NCBI GenBank assembly: GCA_031771865.1
Contig: JASISA010000002.1
Span: 868,001-932,000, forward strand
DNA from: Nothophaeocryptopus gaeumannii
Taxonomy: Eukaryota; Ascomycota; Dothideomycetes; Mycosphaerellales; Mycosphaerellaceae
Direction of reading: 5' to 3'
DNA length: 64,000 nt
In this document: piece after piece, positions 30,642 through 41,820 of the stretch
Layout: every line of letters begins with the position of its first letter
Position numbering within the stretch: the first letter of the stretch is position 1
Program-made: the position numbers and the translations under genes
Notes under the pieces: generated by a model
Told to the model about the DNA's origin: nothing
The model's input: the letters and a program-made list of their open reading frames with translations, nothing else
The model's database searches: none

Positions 30642-32219
30642 TTACTGCCACAAACACAATTTCCCACTCGCCGTCCCGGCACCAATCCAATCCATAGTCG
30701 GATGAAACATCGCCACAGCCGGCACAGCCGTTATATTCTCCCCACCCAGCTGCGCCAACTGTTTCCCATCTGACGTATAAACATCCACGAACCGATTCAT
30801 ATTCCCAATCACAAACCTCTGAATGGAATCTTGCGGTTTGAATTGCCATTGTGCTCGCAGGATTGTGACCCAGCGACCGGTTTGGTTGTTGTGTGGAACT
30901 ATAGTTGAGGGTTTCATGGAGGTCTCGTCTAAGGTGTGCCCGGGTTTCCAGGAGGGGAGGTCTGGGAATGAGTAGATTTTGACTGTGTCGTCGTAGGAAG
31001 ATGTGGAGATTTGGCCGGCGGAGTTGAAGGAGGCGTGGGAGACACTCAGACGACTCTCGTGAGAGCCGATGAGGTGGGCTAAGCGGGAGGATTTGGGACC
31101 TGTGAGCTTTCGGAGATCCCAGATCTTCATTGTGCGGTCTAGGGATGCTGTCGCGAGGATGTGAGGATATGCGGGATGGAGGGAGAAACCGCCAATTTTC
31201 TTCTCGGAGAGTTGTAGTATATTGGCTTCATGGCTGGGCGTTCGCATGTCTGTCATTCCAAAACGGCCGTCCAGGGTTGTGAAGTGGAGTGTATTGGGGT
31301 CTGCGTGGGAGATCTGAATTCCTGAGAGAGGGTCGTCTGCGGATCTGTCGATGGGTGCGTAGACTTCTGTTGCAACGCCTTTGGAGAGGTCAAGTTTACG
31401 GATTGAGGAGTCGTAGGAGGAGGAGAAGAGTGCGTTCTGGTCGTGAGGGGCGAATTGGAAGGCTGAGATTGTGCGGGTGTGGATTTTGAAGGTCGTTATG
31501 GCGGGTTGCACTTCGTCGTCCACGTCGCCGTCTTCATCTGCATCGTCGGCTTCTTGTTTGATTGCTTCGGGGGTTGTCTGGGACCCGTCGAAAAGGCCGA
31601 GACTGCCTAGTTTGTCGCCAGCGAAGACCAGGGCTTTCTCTTGAGTTGGGTGAAAGCCGAGTGCGTAGATTCTTTCTGGAGCGATCTTGATACGATTCGG
31701 TTCCGCACCTTCCCAGAGCTCTAGATTGCTCATGCGTTCTCTAAGCTGCTTCAGCTCCTTGTCGGTCGTGTTCTTGATATCTTGCCCCGTGAAGGTTCGC
31801 TCTCCTGGCTGCGCAGGTCCAACATTTGTGAGCCATTTGCCTGCTCGATCCCAGTTCTGACCATTGACAATGGCATTATGAAGATCAATGTCTTCGCTGA
31901 CACGCTGTCTCTTCGCTATCTGCTGTTGTTGGAAAACTTGCGCTTCTTCCTCTTCCTTCTGCTTTGCGACTTCAGAGTCTGCGACAATCCCCTTCAGACG
32001 AGCAGATGTACGTCTCGGCCCTTCCTCTACTTTCTCTTTCTTGATCTCCCTCTTGCGTTTCTGTCCGCCTGTTGAGGAGGGTTTCGGTCTTGAGCTGGGC
32101 CCAATCCCGGTCTGCTGAGCATCGAGCTGTAGTTGCTGCAGAAGTGCTTGGTTCTTCGCGATCTTTTCCTGTCGCGCTCTTTCATATTCGCTGACATTAT
32201 TCTGTTTCTTCACTGCCAT
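30642..32219 (-). CDS. CMR1: Cmr1-type WD40 DNA-damage-binding protein
   Basis: Single exon, 525 residues from the ATG at 32219; the frame stays open to 32426 but the upstream part is not conserved-looking. Yeast Cmr1 is 522 residues. Cmr1 is a nuclear WD40 protein tied to genome stability and replication stress. The N-terminus (YERARQEKIAKNQALLQQL) is a charged helix followed by a basic linker KRKREIKKEKVEEGPRRTS. The WD40 propeller begins near residue 175: KIAPERIYALGFHPTQEK, IHTRTISAFQFAPHDQNALF, SSYDSSIRKLDL, HILATASLDRTMKIWDLRK, and ISTSSYDDTVKIYSF. These match the family consensus. Divergent from the gene at 32483 with 263 bp between starts. Confidence 0.94.
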   Translation of the reverse strand: MAVKKQNNVSEYERARQEKIAKNQALLQQLQLDAQQTGIGPSSRPKPSSTGGQKRKREIKKEKVEEGPRRTSARLKGIVADSEVAKQKEEEEAQVFQQQQIAKRQRVSEDIDLHNAIVNGQNWDRAGKWLTNVGPAQPGERTFTGQDIKNTTDKELKQLRERMSNLELWEGAEPNRIKIAPERIYALGFHPTQEKALVFAGDKLGSLGLFDGSQTTPEAIKQEADDADEDGDVDDEVQPAITTFKIHTRTISAFQFAPHDQNALFSSSYDSSIRKLDLSKGVATEVYAPIDRSADDPLSGIQISHADPNTLHFTTLDGRFGMTDMRTPSHEANILQLSEKKIGGFSLHPAYPHILATASLDRTMKIWDLRKLTGPKSSRLAHLIGSHESRLSVSHASFNSAGQISTSSYDDTVKIYSFPDLPSWKPGHTLDETSMKPSTIVPHNNQTGRWVTILRAQWQFKPQDSIQRFVIGNMNRFVDVYTSDGKQLAQLGGENITAVPAVAMFHPTMDWIGAGTASGKLCLWQ

Positions 32220-32482
32220 TTTTATTATGCTGTCAAAAATGTTATTGTAAGTATTGTGCAGATGTTTGGCACATGCTATGAGGAAACATAAAGTCGATGA
32301 TGCAGACGCGACAAGGCATGTCGAGTCGCGTTTCAATTTGCAGGGATCTGAATGCGAATCCGATAATCCAAGGCACCAAAGCAGACTTCGCAAGACTTCA
32401 TGACCAATAGACAGCATCTCTATCATTTACGATGACACTGGTTTCGGATCAAAGGCGTGAGGCACGATAAAAGAAGGCAGTA
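32220..32482. promoter_or_regulatory. Shared divergent promoter region, CMR1 / MTF2-like
   Basis: The 263 bp between two divergent start codons must carry both promoters. I see no canonical element. The assignment is by position. Confidence 0.45.
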
Positions 32483-33694
32483 ATGCTCGCAGGAAAGGCC
32501 GCGCGAAGCCTACCGCGATGTACAGCATCGGATAGCCTTCAAGGCTCGTTTCTGCCCTTCCTTTACCAAACTAGGACCATCCTCCGAACATACGCAGACA
32601 GTAAAGGCACAAACCAGGCCTTTGAGCCTCTTGAACCATATACCGAAACAGAAGAGCTGCAAAAGATCAAGGACAAGTGGTTCGTGCATCGAAGAACGCG
32701 GGAGGGATATTCTCCACCACCTGGAAGAAGTCTCGCCGGCCAATCTCGATCCGTCCAAGGTCGACCGAAGAAAAAACATGCGATCCCATTCGAAGGAAGG
32801 ACGGGCTCTGCGAACCCCGACGAGCGATTCCAAAACACGACGATGACGCCGAGAGAACTCCACATTTTCGAGGAACTTTTTCGGAAAGGCATTGAGAGGA
32901 ACAGCAAAGCTGGGAAGCAGGAACTGCAGAATGCTCTTCAGAGAGAGTTCCCGGACTTGTTGAGACCGTTAGCTGAAGAGGCGCAAGAGTTGAAGTTGAA
33001 GGCGGCTTTGAAAGACAGTGGAAAAGACATGAGGGATGATACTCGACATAGGTTTGAGATCAAGGACAAGCAGTCGAAGAAGATCAAGAAGCTCATGGAC
33101 GAGTCTGATTCGGATATTGCGCAGTGGCATGTCCTGCGAGACAAGGTCTTTGCTGGACTGCGAGGTCTTGGGCAATATGGGCCTATAGAACCCTCCAGAT
33201 ACTCTGCGCTTCCTGCTCTACTCCAACACTACATGTTGCTCATGACCACTCGATATCCGGTATCATCTCTGGGTCTGGTTCTTCTGCCACAACTCAAGAA
33301 GCTCGGTCCGTCTGCCTTCGCTCTCGGCATGACGACTGAGCTCTACAACGAGCACATGCGTCTCCTCTGGCGACAATACCACGATGTTCCAGGCATCAAC
33401 GACATCCTCGCCGAGATGGACAACGAGGTGTATTCTTTCAACAGTGACACGCAAGATTTGATTGCGGGAATCTTCGAGCACGCATATCTGGCTCAATCAG
33501 GTAAGCTCGGACCAGGCAAGTTAGCGATATGGTCCATGGACCGTAAGAAGAGGGCTTTGGCGAAGCTGCGTGGTTGGAGCAAGACTGTCGATGAGCGGCT
33601 GAAAGCGGCGGCGATCAGGCAGGCGCAAAACAGTCGCTCGTTCAAGGATGACGAGGATGACGAGCAGGATCAGAGGGCTGCTGCTGGAGGATGA
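32483..33694 (+). CDS. Mtf2-like mitochondrial protein
   Basis: Single exon, 403 residues. The N-terminus MLAGKAARSLPRC is a mitochondrial presequence. A basic linker leads to a helical C-terminal domain: MTPRELHIFEELFRKG, SDSDIAQWHVLRDKVFAGL, RYSALPALLQHYMLLMTTRYP and GLVLLPQLKKLGPSAFALG. This matches the Mtf2 C-terminal domain; yeast Mtf2/Nam1 is bound to the mitochondrial RNA polymerase and helps transcript processing and translation. Similarity is to the C-terminal domain only, so the functional link is from family knowledge. The end is an acidic low-complexity tail. Confidence 0.82.
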   Translation: MLAGKAARSLPRCTASDSLQGSFLPFLYQTRTILRTYADSKGTNQAFEPLEPYTETEELQKIKDKWFVHRRTREGYSPPPGRSLAGQSRSVQGRPKKKHAIPFEGRTGSANPDERFQNTTMTPRELHIFEELFRKGIERNSKAGKQELQNALQREFPDLLRPLAEEAQELKLKAALKDSGKDMRDDTRHRFEIKDKQSKKIKKLMDESDSDIAQWHVLRDKVFAGLRGLGQYGPIEPSRYSALPALLQHYMLLMTTRYPVSSLGLVLLPQLKKLGPSAFALGMTTELYNEHMRLLWRQYHDVPGINDILAEMDNEVYSFNSDTQDLIAGIFEHAYLAQSGKLGPGKLAIWSMDRKKRALAKLRGWSKTVDERLKAAAIRQAQNSRSFKDDEDDEQDQRAAAGG

Positions 33695-34652
33695 AAGGCG
33701 CATATGGTAACAGGAAAGAAACAATCATCACCACTCTCGCACCTGTAGAATGGTCTCCACGTCCGGCGCGACGGAGATCGAGGCGTCTCGCCTTTCGCGG
33801 CTACGTCCCCGGCCGCCGGCATGGATGGCCTCTTTTCCAAGGTCAATGGCCGTGGTTCCGCGCGCTGAACGTGAGACATCGCCATGAGCAGGCTTACAGT
33901 AAAAGCCGAATGGCATGAACTCGAGAGCCTCTGCATAGCAGTGTCTAGCCGAGAACCATAGGCAACCCTCCTCTTCGAAGCCGCTTTACGGGGGGCCACG
34001 CAGGCTCGAATGAGCGGTCTCGAGTATCGTTCATGGCAAACATCGATGGCATCTGTGCATCAATTTCCACGTGCGTGCCCAAGGATGGCCAGCGAATTTA
34101 TGATCGTTGCGGCCATGGTACGCTATAAGCAGGTCGAACTCAGCGTTAGCCCTGCGATTTTGAAAGTAGTTTCAAAGACCGAGACGAAATGAATCTACAT
34201 TGGCTCTCAGAGTATCATCAATATTTGGAGCTCTTTGTGTTCCCTCCTGTTCTCTTTGTGTGTCTCTGTTATGGTCGAAAGTGGACCCTTTCCCATGTGA
34301 AAACCGGGCTTAGGGTTACTTGGGGTTAACAGGTGTCGCGAGGATGACGATGAGGTACGACTTTTGGATCTCGGTCAGCATCGGCAACAACTTCTTGTGT
34401 AGCTTGATTAATGTTTGTGAAGTCTCACGGCGTGATATGCCGTTGTGGATGTGTAATGTGCTCCGAACCGAATTAGACATTTTTCGATATTTGGGCTTTT
34501 GGAAGTGGCAACCTTCAATTGTACGGAGACTAGCCCATCTTTCAGACATCATGAATTGCCGATGCAAAAGATGTTCGAACATGGGTTATACAATGATACA
34601 ACAGACAATTAACACAATACCAAGCTTGATGACTGTATAGCACTCATGCTGT
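33695..34652. other. Intergenic region, about 960 bp
   Basis: Convergent genes on both sides, so no promoter is required. Open frames at 33670-33999 and 34316-34640 lack recognisable domains. No tRNA or repeat is apparent. Confidence 0.4.
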
Positions 34653-36473
34653 CTACTTCTCCATCCTCCCCGGCCTCCCAGTCTCCCTCAACACAGCCAA
34701 GAACTTCGACAACGGCCGACTCATCACCGAGCTCCTCGATTGCACAGTATCGCCAGTTCCTCTCCTTCCATCAGCAGCAGTAATCGTCCGATCGGTCCGG
34801 TCACTCAAAGCAGCACTGCTCCTCTCGTCACTGTACACTGCGCTCGTCCGCATGGCTTCCCTCCATTGCTGTATTCTCTGAAGCTGTGAGGAATGTGGTA
34901 AGCGGGCAGTCGTTGAAGCACGAGATTCTTGCTGCTGAGACGTGGTGGCGAGGACGTCTGTATCGCCGCTGCTGAGTCTTTCTGGGCTGGGAGTGGTAGG
35001 TGTTTCCGACCTATCCTCGGGGAGTGGGCCGGTGCTTGATCTTCTCGCAAGAGGAAAGGCAGGTCTTGCGGAAATTGTCTCGGCCATGATATCTGGATCG
35101 CCAGTGCTTACTCTCTCACTCTCGAAGGGGCTGGCGGCTACCGCAGAGTAGTTCGTCACTCTGCTAGCCGGGACAGACGCTTCTCGGCGGACTGGACGAG
35201 CTCGCCGAGTTGGCGTCGATGGGCCAGCCTGCACAGGGGCCTCAGCAGGCGCAACCATGCTGGTTCTTGGAGTCACCACGGCAGGATGTCGTTGCGCTGG
35301 GTTCGCCGGCTTACGGACCAGCAGCTCTGTCCAATTCTCCGGCTCGAGGCCAATTGAGGTTCTCCCTTTGATAGCGTACCGCAGCGCCTTGACCTTTGTG
35401 ACGTTGAATGCTCGCTTCGCAATGACCCTCATCGTTTGCTCGAAATGTATCACATTGCCAAACCAGAACTCCTCGAGCTTCGGCCAATGGATGGGTGCCC
35501 GACCTGCTAGTGTCGGCAGATCTTCCAGCAGTAATGGACTGGGCCCCACCGCGTCCAGCCATATGAAGCGAAGACACCGCAGCGTGGGCGCAAAAGAGCG
35601 CAGGTACTCAAACAGGATCTTGAAGAACATGGTCTTTTGCTTTTCCGTGATACGGCCCGTCGCACCCGGGTTGCGGATGCGCAGGTCCAGTGTCGCAAGA
35701 TTCGTCCATATCTCATTGTGATGACGAGGTCGAGGAAGGCCACTACAATCGTGTGGATGTCGGAAAGGTGCCTCTCTGAAAGCGCCGAAGCCAGACCAAC
35801 GAAGGTGGATGATGCCAGCCGCGTGTACCGGATCAAAACATACAGTGCGCAAGAGCGGTGGTTGCGCCTGCTCGAGCCAGATTCGAATGGAGATGAGGTT
35901 CCTTTCAACTTCAGTGCAACTTGGCCAAGCTGGATCGGCGTTGACGCGAACGTTCACCTGAAGAAGCTGCTTGAAGCGACTCAAGATCGGTTTCATGATC
36001 ATCGCATCGTTCTCGTGGGCCTCTTCGCTGGCTAAGCCTACGATGTATGGTCGAAGGCACTTGTTTCGGTGCCTCTCTTTGATTTCGTCGGTACGATGGC
36101 GGAGGTCCCAGTATGTCTGCTTCAAGGTGTTCGAGGCCGGCCTCGCTCTTTTGATGATGTGCTGTTGAATCATATCGCTGGAATAGTAAGGTGAGCTTTG
36201 GTTTCGGTACTGGACCTTGATAGTCAAGGTATGACAGCAAGGTCCGAACTTTTCGAAGCTAAAGAGCCTGTAGTGGTCTGGAAATGGGTACCGAAGATAG
36301 AGATGGCGGAAAAGACGCGGGACACGAGGCTCGATCATGTCCTTCAGCCTTCGTGAGCATTGCCTTAAAGTGCATAGCGAGCCATCCTCGGTCAGTATGT
36401 CGAAGAGCAAGTCGCGTATGCGCCCACCGTGGTGCGCGCTGACGGTCAAGACGTATTCCAGCCTGGATAGCAT
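34653..36473 (-). CDS. F-box-like hypothetical protein with disordered tail
   Basis: Single exon, 606 residues. Residues 15-60 resemble a degenerate F-box (RIRDLLFDILTEDGSLCTLRQCSRRLKDMIEPRV), split here only for description; the middle 80-380 is leucine-rich with WTNLATLDLRIRNPG, LRSFAPTLRCLRFIWLDA and WPKLEEFWFGNV, consistent with an irregular leucine-rich solenoid. The last 220 residues are disordered and Ser/Thr/Pro-rich, with a near-repeat: ERVSTGDPDIMAET and ERLSSGDTDVLATT. If real, it would be a substrate receptor of an SCF ubiquitin ligase, but the F-box is weak and no target is known. No orthologue recognised. Confidence 0.7.
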   Translation of the reverse strand: MLSRLEYVLTVSAHHGGRIRDLLFDILTEDGSLCTLRQCSRRLKDMIEPRVPRLFRHLYLRYPFPDHYRLFSFEKFGPCCHTLTIKVQYRNQSSPYYSSDMIQQHIIKRARPASNTLKQTYWDLRHRTDEIKERHRNKCLRPYIVGLASEEAHENDAMIMKPILSRFKQLLQVNVRVNADPAWPSCTEVERNLISIRIWLEQAQPPLLRTVCFDPVHAAGIIHLRWSGFGAFREAPFRHPHDCSGLPRPRHHNEIWTNLATLDLRIRNPGATGRITEKQKTMFFKILFEYLRSFAPTLRCLRFIWLDAVGPSPLLLEDLPTLAGRAPIHWPKLEEFWFGNVIHFEQTMRVIAKRAFNVTKVKALRYAIKGRTSIGLEPENWTELLVRKPANPAQRHPAVVTPRTSMVAPAEAPVQAGPSTPTRRARPVRREASVPASRVTNYSAVAASPFESERVSTGDPDIMAETISARPAFPLARRSSTGPLPEDRSETPTTPSPERLSSGDTDVLATTSQQQESRASTTARLPHSSQLQRIQQWREAMRTSAVYSDERSSAALSDRTDRTITAADGRRGTGDTVQSRSSVMSRPLSKFLAVLRETGRPGRMEK

Positions 36474-36745
36474 GTTGCAGTGCGATAGGTTCAGGAAGGT
36501 CTGTCAATATCGGGCAGATTGATACCTTGTTTATCTTTTTGAGAGTCACTATGGTGAAGAGAGGAGACCGCATGGTACATATCCATCAAAGCTCCCATGA
36601 CGAGGGCCTGGTTTGGTGGGCTGTACTCATAGCATAGTGCCGCAGAGTGCTTCTCGCGGACATGACAGACTTCCAGCAGACGCACAGAGTCGTTGTGAAG
36701 CTGTTCCAAGACCTCGCAGTAGCATCGCATCTAGGGAAAACTTGC

Positions 36746-37321
36746 CTACAGAATGGCCACATCTCCAGAGTAGGTCCTCTCGTACGCGGTGTCGCTCGTA
36801 TAGTCTTTCTGTGGCCCTTTGACCTTGTAACGCACACCAAAGACGTTCATCTTCTCCTCATCTTTCTTCGGCAGCCTGAATTCGTAGTAAGCCCAGTACA
36901 TGTCGAGACCACACAGGTGCTCGCCACGACCAGTGAAGCCGCCTGACTCGGAAGTAACCTCAAGATTGTGAAAGAGGTAGTCCACCTCCTCCTTGCCTTC
37001 CTCAGCTTTGGTGTCTTCCTTCACGAACCAAGCGCTGATCTTGTCCTCGTCAGCATTGTATCGATAGATGTACTTCCGGTTGGCTTTGAGAGTGAAGCCA
37101 TTGTCGGTCTTGAGCTCGCCTTGCTCCGAGTAGACCAGCTCTCCAGAAGAAGAATGCGCGGTTGGTGCTCTGGGCTTGAAAGTCGCAACGCCTTCGAAAG
37201 TGCCTGATGGAAAGCCAGGCAAGACACTGGTGAGTGACCTTCGAAGTCTCCAAGATCCTTTGAGGCCGTCGAAGATGGCGGCTATTGGCTTCTCCATGGC
37301 CTTGTCGATGACGAAACCCAT
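36746..37321 (-). CDS. DUF6314 domain protein
   Basis: Single exon, 191 residues. The pattern is that of DUF6314, a small beta-barrel-like family seen in bacteria and fungi: FDGLKGSWRLRRSLTS, SGTFEGVATFKP, LVYSEQGELKTD, RKYIYRYNADEDKISAWFV, HLCGLDMYWAYYEFRLP and the closing VKGPQKDYTSDTAYER. Function is not known; the barrel shape suggests ligand binding, which is inference. No signal peptide or membrane segment. The start is the only ATG before the domain. Confidence 0.85.
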   Translation of the reverse strand: MGFVIDKAMEKPIAAIFDGLKGSWRLRRSLTSVLPGFPSGTFEGVATFKPRAPTAHSSSGELVYSEQGELKTDNGFTLKANRKYIYRYNADEDKISAWFVKEDTKAEEGKEEVDYLFHNLEVTSESGGFTGRGEHLCGLDMYWAYYEFRLPKKDEEKMNVFGVRYKVKGPQKDYTSDTAYERTYSGDVAIL

Positions 37322-37836
37322 CAGCAGATTGACTTCTTGCCCAATGCCCTACGACAGCGCGGCCGTAGGTATCACCAGACACTCCTTGCGATGATGCTGT
37401 GGTGAAGACGAAGTCCGGAATCACATCCTTGCGAAGAACCGAAGCCCTTGGAGCTGCCAAAATTGGGTGCCGGGCCGATGCAGCCTGCCGACAACACCAC
37501 CACTACCACTTCGCGCCCTGACGCCTCCCCACCTTTCCGCCCCGAACTCCATTGGAAGCAATGCTGAAGGCGTCCGGCGGTAAGATGAGGAGCGAGTCTC
37601 CGTGATATGGAATCTTCTCTAAGCTTCAGCCTCCATCGTAGGTTCAATCTCAGGGTCATTTGCTCTCTCACACGTACCCAGTATCCCCTCTCTTGTGGCG
37701 TAAGACGCTCGAGATCATTTACCGAAGCATCAGCCATATATTGAGCGCCTTTGACTTTATAGAAAGGCCGCCCCACGGAAGAATTCCTAAGGGTATTACG
37801 CATTGAGCGTTTGATCTTCACAAAACACGACAGAAG
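37322..37836. promoter_or_regulatory. Divergent promoter region, DUF6314 / Ayg1-like
   Basis: About 515 bp between divergent starts. Minus-strand ORF 37372-37989 overlaps the first exon of the Ayg1-like gene and is judged a shadow. No named regulatory site is clear. Confidence 0.4.
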
Positions 37837-39195
37837 ATGGCTGCTCCAGGTGGAAAGTTCTTCATCCAAGATGCTTTGAAGACGCCGGCGAAGCATCATG
37901 AGAGCTTTGAGCAGCTCTGGAAGACAAAATGGGAGGCGCCTAGCAAGGCCGGGCTGTATCCGTACGACCAGACCTCTACTTACCGGCATATGTCAGACTG
38001 ACCTCTGTAGCTTCATGTTCAACGCCCACAAGGACTTTGAGCCAATCGCCGAGCGACTGATCAAGGAAGGCCAGAAGGAACCATACGACTGGGATAAATA
38101 CGCGGAAGCCTTCTTCCCCAAAGCCGAAGAACTCGTCGCAGAAGCAGAGAAGGCAGAGAAAGAAGGCAACCAAGAGAAAGCCTCCGAGTTCTACATGTAA
38201 GCCGAAGCACAAACTATCCACCTACCATACCACTGACTCCTTCCAGGCGAGCTTCAGCCGTCTACCGCATCTCCCGCTTCCCAGCTCCTCGCTCGAAAAA
38301 ACAACGCTTCGCATGGTCCGAAGGAAAGAAAGCAGCCAAGAAGGGCCTCGCCATGCGTCAACGCCCAACTCAAGAAATCACAATCCCCCACACCCACGGC
38401 CTCCCCAACGAAGGCAAGGAAATCAACTTCTATTACCACCTCCCACCAGGCACAACATCCACCTCCCCCGTCCCCCTCGTCATCATCCTTACCGGCCTCG
38501 ACGGGTACCGCACCGAACTCGCCGTCTGGATCGAAGGCTGGTCCCTCAAAAACATCGCAACCCTCGTCCTCGAAATACCCGGAACAGGAGATAATCCCGC
38601 TTCCCCCAACGATCCTACCGGCCCTGATCGCGTTTGGTCTTCACTCTTTGATTGGATCGACACGCAGAAAGAAATCGATCATTCCCGAAAAGCAATGTGG
38701 GCGTTCTCTACAGGAGGATATTATGCGATTCGAGTGGCGTATACGCATCCGAAGCGGTTGACGGGTGTTGTGTCGCATGGAGGCGGGACACATTATATGT
38801 TTTCGGAGGAGTGGTTGTCACACGTCAACCATCTTGAGTATCCCTTCGATTTGGCCACTACGTTGGCGTATAAGTTTGGGTATGGGGACGATCTCGAACT
38901 CTTCAAAAAGGAAGCGATGAAATTCTCGCTTTTGGAAGATGGGACACTCGATAAGCCGGTCTGCACTCGGCTTCTTCTGGTTAATGGAGTGAGCGACGAG
39001 ATCTTCCCCGTGGATGACTACTATCTCGCTCTGCAACATGGACCGCCTAAGGAGGTGAGGTTTGTGCCCGGGCGGAAACATATGGGAGAGCCGGAGAGTT
39101 TCTTCATTATCCTGAAGTGGATATATGATTTGTTTGGGATCCAGGGAAATCCGGCTGATCAGATGAAGACGATTCCGAGTAGGCCGAAGTACTAG
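37837..39195 (+). CDS. Ayg1-like alpha/beta hydrolase (FrsA/DUF1100 type)
   Basis: Exons 37837-37961, 38011-38196 and 38247-39195 join to 419 residues. The family includes Aspergillus Ayg1, which shortens a heptaketide to a pentaketide in DHN-melanin synthesis. Conserved parts: FEQLWKTKWEAPSKAGLYP, FNAHKDFEPIAERLI, RASAVYRISRFPAPRS, IILTGLDGYRTELAVW, EIPGTGDNPASPNDPTGPDR, then the nucleophile elbow AFSTGGYYAIR, the acid in NGVSDEIFPVDDYY and the histidine in VPGRKHMGEP. The Ser-Asp-His triad looks complete. Both introns are about 50 nt with GT...AG ends and keep frame. No polyketide synthase lies in this window, so a melanin role is only possible. Confidence 0.93.
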
Positions 39196-39593
39196 ATTGC
39201 TTGGGTCTCGCGGTGTATCGAGATGGGGGTTTTGTAGATGATAGATGTCGACAGCGGAGTACTCCAGAACGAGGATAAATTATGGTTTGTATAACTCTAC
39301 TCTATGAAAAGTCTCTATACTCGTTGGGTATCTTCAAAATGTGCCTGTCCACATGGCTACGACTGCTCGCCGTGCTCATCTACAAGTTGCTCAAGAAGGC
39401 CATGCATGGGTGAATGTGCCTCGTGCTCTCAAGAGATGCTGGCGGCAGGCTTTGTACTGTTGACCTGCAGTCGCCTGTGTCCCGTTCATGTCATTCTCCA
39501 CGCTTGTTGTATACAACAACAAATGCCCCACTCTTCTGCTGTGTTCAAAGCGCTTTGCCCAAGCTCACGAGCATCCATTCCTTCTCTGTCTTC

Positions 39594-40442
39594 TCACCTC
39601 TTCCCTTCAAGCTCCTTCACAGCCGTCTTCCCAGCCCTCCCCACGCTCTTGTCAAATCCTCCCTTCTCCTCTGCCTTCTTACTAGCAGCCTCCGCCGCCC
39701 GATTCAACCAACTCAAATAAGTCTGCCACCCAATCGCCACCACCCCAGCAACCGGATTCCGATTCTGCGCCCTCACAAATGTAAACAAAAAAGCAGTCAC
39801 CATCGGCCAAAATTTCCAACTATTCTTCCAACTCGTAGGAACAGTCCTCACCACTCTCTCCCTCGCTTCTTTGAACGTCCCGCCGGCAAGGAGAGTCTGC
39901 ATCCCGAAGAAATAGGTATTGAATACCGGCGTGAAACACATCTGTGACACGCAGATTTTGACCGCGAGAGATTTCCAATGTTGGGCGTAGTTGAAGTTGC
40001 GGCCGAGCCACATGAACCATTTATAACTCGGTATAGACGAAATGCCTCCGATAATCATTGCTCTTAAACCCCTAATAGGCTCATACCTCCCCTCGGTGAA
40101 GACGTTCGTTTGAACGGTTTGTGCGGACAAGTCGCCGAGGAAGTAGATTATAAGCGTCGTCTCGATTTGCGTGAGGTAAGGGGAGCGTTCTTGCATGGAG
40201 GTGTAGGCGCGGAAAGGGATTTTGATGGGTTCGAGGTAGGCCCAGTAGGAACCTCCGAATGTTTCGCTTGCTCCTCTCCCAGCGACTGTTGCTGAAGCAT
40301 TTCGCGCAGGCTCTTTCGAGGGCGGTTCAGGTTTCGTCGACTCGTACCGAACGTTTCGTCGGTGCTGAGCGTGGATGTTTCGCTGGACGGTCTGTTCGAG
40401 TCGGCGGAGGGTGGACCGCCCAGCGAAGAATGCGAATGTCAT
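39594..40442 (-). CDS. Mpv17/PMP22 family membrane protein
   Basis: Single exon, 282 residues. The Mpv17 family includes mitochondrial inner-membrane protein Sym1 and peroxisomal PMP22. The N-terminus is basic and could be a mitochondrial presequence (MTFAFFAGRSTLRRLEQ). The family core follows: LEPIKIPFRAYTSMQERSPY, FLGDLSAQTVQ, IRGLRAMIIGGISSIPSYKW, LAVKICVSQMCFTPVFNTYF, then the signature-like SWKNSWKFWPMVTAFLFTFV and AIGWQTYLSW. About four hydrophobic segments. Longer than Sym1 (197 residues) by its N-terminus and lysine-rich tail, so it may belong to a second fungal subgroup. Confidence 0.92.
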   Translation of the reverse strand: MTFAFFAGRSTLRRLEQTVQRNIHAQHRRNVRYESTKPEPPSKEPARNASATVAGRGASETFGGSYWAYLEPIKIPFRAYTSMQERSPYLTQIETTLIIYFLGDLSAQTVQTNVFTEGRYEPIRGLRAMIIGGISSIPSYKWFMWLGRNFNYAQHWKSLAVKICVSQMCFTPVFNTYFFGMQTLLAGGTFKEARERVVRTVPTSWKNSWKFWPMVTAFLFTFVRAQNRNPVAGVVAIGWQTYLSWLNRAAEAASKKAEEKGGFDKSVGRAGKTAVKELEGKR

Positions 40443-41162
40443 CTTTGTGGTTTAAGGAAAGGCATTTGATTATGAGTATCTCAAAGGAACAATGCTGTAA
40501 ATATACTTGCGTAACAAATGTTGGGAATCTCGTCAGTCGGCCGGGTGTTGCGGGCGGACCTTATTTCTGAGCTTCGGGACTCCGCGATCTCGGTTCCTCG
40601 TAGGGCTGGACATCATCGCGCAGGTACAGCACTGAGGTTATTAGTATGGTTGCTGCGCTGCCTTCACGCAAGAGGTTTTGAAGAAACAGCTGACAAAGTA
40701 CGAGGAACATGTTTGCCGAGTGACGGTTGCAGCGCATGACCGAGGAGCCGGGCGCCAGATGCGAGGTGGCGAGATGAGTGGTGAGACCCAAATTGCGCCC
40801 GGCAGTGGCGATGGATGTGTTCAGTCTTGATCAGGCTACAGAGAGGCATCATGTTCACAGGAAGGACGACAGAGAAAGGTGAGACATCGGTGAAGTGTTT
40901 GATCAGTTCTTGCAATTGACTTGCTGCACCATGGTCATTATGATACATAGCATGTTGGGCGCTACCCTCGTCGCCCTTTGGTGCACCATTGTGATATCTC
41001 AAAACCCATTTCACCGCCCCGTGGTAATCATTGTGAAAAGCCCATAAACGCCATAGTAGTAGCCAAGTTGTTTGTCACCACTGCCCATCACTCATGCTTG
41101 CTGTGCCCGAGGAGGTCGAAGTGGTTACCGTGAAGTCGTGTCAAGATGTCGGAAGGAGTCGC
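40443..41162. other. Intergenic region, about 720 bp
   Basis: Contains the Mpv17 promoter and the histone H3 3' region. No protein-like ORF or repeat stands out. Confidence 0.4.

Positions 41163-41820
<658 letters not shown>

Noticed and set aside
37372..37989. 205-codon minus-strand ORF
   Set aside because: Overlaps exon 1 of the well-supported Ayg1-like gene and has no domain.
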